This document shows, one piece after another, positions 62,901 to 64,000 of a stretch of 64,000 nt of DNA. The translations under genes were made by a program, and so were the position numbers. The first letter of the stretch is position 1. Each line of letters begins with the position of its first letter. The notes under the pieces are model-generated. The model did no database searches and was not told the origin of the DNA. It worked only from the letters and a program-made list of their open reading frames with translations. The stretch lies in contig NZ_CP108644.1 of the NCBI RefSeq assembly GCF_041435495.1, positions 2,542,001-2,606,000 on the forward strand, given 5' to 3'. This DNA is from Streptomyces sp. NBC_01116. GTDB taxonomy: Bacteria; Actinomycetota; Actinomycetes; Streptomycetales; Streptomycetaceae.

Positions 62901-64000
62901 CTCGGCGGCCTGCTCGGTCGCGTCGGCCTCGCCGCGGCGGCGGCGACGGCGGCGCGAGCCGCCCTGCGGCGCGGCCTCGGCGGGCGGGGCGCTCTGCTCG
63001 ACCTCGGCGGTCTGCTGCTCCTCGACCTCGTCGGTCTCCTCGGGCGCCGAGGAGGAACCGGCCGCGGCAGCGGCGGCGGCCGCGGTCTCGGGGGTCTGGA
63101 ACATCGGCTCGGCGAAGACCGGGGCCTGGAAGACGGCGACGGCGGGGCGCGCCGCGCGCCGGCCCTTGCGGGACGGCTCGTCGGTCTTGGCGGTGAACTC
63201 GGGGCGACCGGCGGCGGCGGTGGCCCGGCGGCGCTGGCGTCCGCGCGGGGCGGCGTCCTCGACCTCCTCCACCTCGGCGGCGAGCTCCTCGGCGACGGCG
63301 GCGGGCAGGCTCTCGCCGGCCTCGACCGGCTCCGCGGGGGCCTCGACGGCCGGCTGCGGCGTACCGGCGGGCGCGGACGCCTTGCGGGACGCGCGGCGAC
63401 GGGCGCGCGGGGCCGGGGCCTCCTCCACGGCCTCGGCTTCGGCGACGGGTGCCTCGGCGGCGACGGGCGACGGCTCGGTCACCGTCCCGGCGGCGGGCGC
63501 GGCGGCGCCCGGCGTACCGGCGGGGGCCGAGGCACGGCGGCGGGCACGGCCGCGAGGGGCCTCGGCGGGCTCCGGCTCGACGACGGCGGGCTCGACCACG
63601 ACAGCGGGCTCGGCGACGACGGCGGGCTCGACCACGACGGCGGCCTCGGCCGCTGCCGGGGCGCCCGCGGGTGAGGTGGCCTTGCGGGAGGCGCGACGGC
63701 GGCGGGGCGCCGGGGGCTCCTCGACGGTCTCCACGGCGACCACGGCCTCTTCCTCGGGGTCGACGGCCTCGGGGTCGAGGTCGGCGACGGGCGCGGCCGG
63801 GGTCTCGACGACCGGGGCCACGGTCTCGGCGGCCTCCGGCGCGCCGGCCGGAGCGGTGGCCTTGCGGACCGCGCGGCGGCGGGTGCGCGGCGCGGGAGCG
63901 GCGGGCTCCTCCTCGGCGGCGACGGGCGCGGGGGCCTCGGCGACCGGGGCGGGCTCGGTGTTCTCCACCGGCTCAGGGGCTCCGGCGGGCGCGGTGGCCT
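59988..64000 (-). CDS. rne: Ribonuclease E/G family protein with long repetitive extensions (5' end outside window)
   Basis: RNase E/G cuts single-stranded RNA in mRNA decay and rRNA maturation. The 1,337 visible codons include the S1 region (QIGVLEDNVLVEHYVNKEQATSYVGNVYLGKVQNVLP, about 62,130-62,260). Catalytic Asp residues are in MIVVDVNTGKF (about 61,390-61,420) and VVVDFIDMVLESNRDLV (about 61,240-61,280). The Zn-link is CVHCNGRG (about 61,080-61,105). The flanks are disordered: repeats of R-x-S-R-K-A-(S/T)-A-P-A-G-(A/T/S)-P on both sides, acidic/RRRRRR tracts upstream, a His-rich DHEHGHDHEHGHDEH, and a K/A-rich C-terminus. The frame stays open to 64000 and the last visible codons again read ATAPAGAPEP, so the GTG at 63968 is not the true start. 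The catalytic core being flanked on both sides is usual for streptomycete RNase E. Confidence 0.93.
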   Translation of the reverse strand, partial: ATAPAGAPEPVENTEPAPVAEAPAPVAAEEEPAAPAPRTRRRAVRKATAPAGAPEAAETVAPVVETPAAPVADLDPEAVDPEEEAVVAVETVEEPPAPRRRRASRKATSPAGAPAAAEAAVVVEPAVVAEPAVVVEPAVVEPEPAEAPRGRARRRASAPAGTPGAAAPAAGTVTEPSPVAAEAPVAEAEAVEEAPAPRARRRASRKASAPAGTPQPAVEAPAEPVEAGESLPAAVAEELAAEVEEVEDAAPRGRQRRRATAAAGRPEFTAKTDEPSRKGRRAARPAVAVFQAPVFAEPMFQTPETAAAAAAAAGSSSAPEETDEVEEQQTAEVEQSAPPAEAAPQGGSRRRRRRRGEADATEQAAEPAAPVEVPAEQPADEAPEAETDEHEGEDTDEYGDRPSRRRRRGGRRRRRGEANDTDDEQQPGDETAPASRAEESRSEDEQDRGRGHASDAADEHDEDDDSSASGSSSSRRRRRRRRRSGDAAAEADHGTTDDPERTVVKVREPRKKEEREPGTGFDEVQSIKGSTRMEAKKQRRREGREQGRRRVPIITEAEFLARREAVERVMVVRQSGERTQIGVLEDNVLVEHYVNKEQATSYVGNVYLGKVQNVLPSMEAAFVDIGKGRNAVLYAGEVNFEALGMAHGPRRIETALKSGQSVLVQVTKDPIGHKGARLTSQVSLPGRYLVYVPEGSMTGISRKLPDTERSRLKTILKKIVPEDAGVIVRTAAEGASEDELRRDVERLQGQWEDIQKKAKGTSGSNAPTLLYGEPDMTVRVVRDIFNEDFSKVIVSGDEAWETIHGYVSHVAPDLTERLSRWTSEVDVFATYRIDEQLMKALDRKVYLPSGGSLVIDKTEAMIVVDVNTGKFTGQGGNLEETVTRNNLEAAEEIVRQLRLRDLGGIVVVDFIDMVLESNRDLVLRRLLECLGRDRTKHQVAEVTSLGLVQMTRKRVGQGLLESFSETCVHCNGRGVIVHMEQPTSVGGGGGGKKSKKRRGGAGQDHEHGHDHEHGHDEHAAEPAETEAELAAEVAAPVAVEPEVTADEEFYSSPAEAEAAATRGRGRRRASRKASAPAGAPRAEAPAPAVEAPVAEARPEPVADAPAEAAAAEAPETAEVTEAPVEAGPQGRPRRRATRKATAPAGSPKPAEAEAAEPVRPAEPTTDPVAAEDPVVEAPAAETPAPEAPEEKAPEAGAPVAAPPRARRRVTRKVTAPAGSPTGSDDAEVVVVASAPEAKTPESDGQVAETATESTGTTESESAEPAPAKKTARKTAAKKAPAKKTAAKKTVAKKAAAKKTTAKTAAKKTTKKTVAAEQSSPSVTASAPSVEGESSAG

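Noticed and set aside
60945..63674. 909-codon + strand frame opposite rne
   Set aside because: Antisense to the RNase E core; Leu/Gly/Val/Arg-rich shadow of repetitive coding DNA.
63966..63968. GTG as the start of rne
   Set aside because: Codons before it continue the repeat motif (ATAPAGAPEP) in frame up to the window edge, so the gene starts further right.

Overview
The window is chromosomal DNA of a Streptomyces (or very close relative). The base composition is very GC-rich. GTG starts are common, TAnnnT -10 boxes sit 6-7 nt before several start codons, and the gene order hrcA, hemW, lepA, rpsT, holA, comEC/comEA, leuS, rsfS, nadD, proA, proB, obg, rpmA, rplU, rne is, from memory, the conserved order around SCO2555-SCO2599 of S. 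coelicolor. It is mostly core chromosome. No transposase, phage gene, CRISPR array or specialised-metabolite cluster was seen.

Layout. 1-11.3 kb: 5' part of hrcA with its CIRCE operator, a metallo-beta-lactamase-fold hydrolase, a DUF3097 protein, a very large membrane-anchored periplasmic-binding-like protein, hemW, a SpoIIE-type phosphatase with its own anti-sigma kinase domain, a DedA protein and an MFS transporter. 11.3-17.3 kb: acyl-CoA synthetase, lepA, rpsT, holA. 17.3-20.4 kb: small accessory genes (YceI, arylamine N-acetyltransferase, PPOX) with a 181-bp MITE-like element. 20.4-31.6 kb: comEC/comEA, degV, leuS behind a leucine-codon leader peptide and terminator, two identical tRNA-Ala(GGC) genes bracketing two tiny zinc-ribbon genes, a histidine phosphatase and rsfS. 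31.7-41.1 kb: LCP protein, nadD, two unannotated-size single-span membrane proteins, an M48 protease, two related membrane proteins, proA and proB.

41.3-49.5 kb and 52.3-59.7 kb hold the main accessory content: two surface-glycopolymer cassettes that bracket obg-rpmA-rplU. The first encodes a fused cytidylyltransferase/short-chain reductase (a CDP-ribitol-type synthase), two TagF/TarL-like polyol-phosphate transferases (one fused to a membrane domain) and a GT2 enzyme. The second encodes all four enzyme families of the WbpA-WbpB-WbpE-WbpD route to UDP-2,3-diacetamido-2,3-dideoxyglucuronic acid plus a GT2 and a GT4. Together with the LCP protein at 31.8-33.6 kb, which belongs to the family that attaches glycopolymers to peptidoglycan, this suggests a wall polymer combining a ribitol-phosphate backbone with an amino-uronic acid sugar. 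That polymer structure is inference. The window ends inside rne, whose N-terminal region is built from repeated R/K-A-P-A-G motifs.

Most start sites were moved from the longest ORF to the start supported by a ribosome-binding site, a leaderless promoter or family alignment from memory. The reasons are given in each entry.
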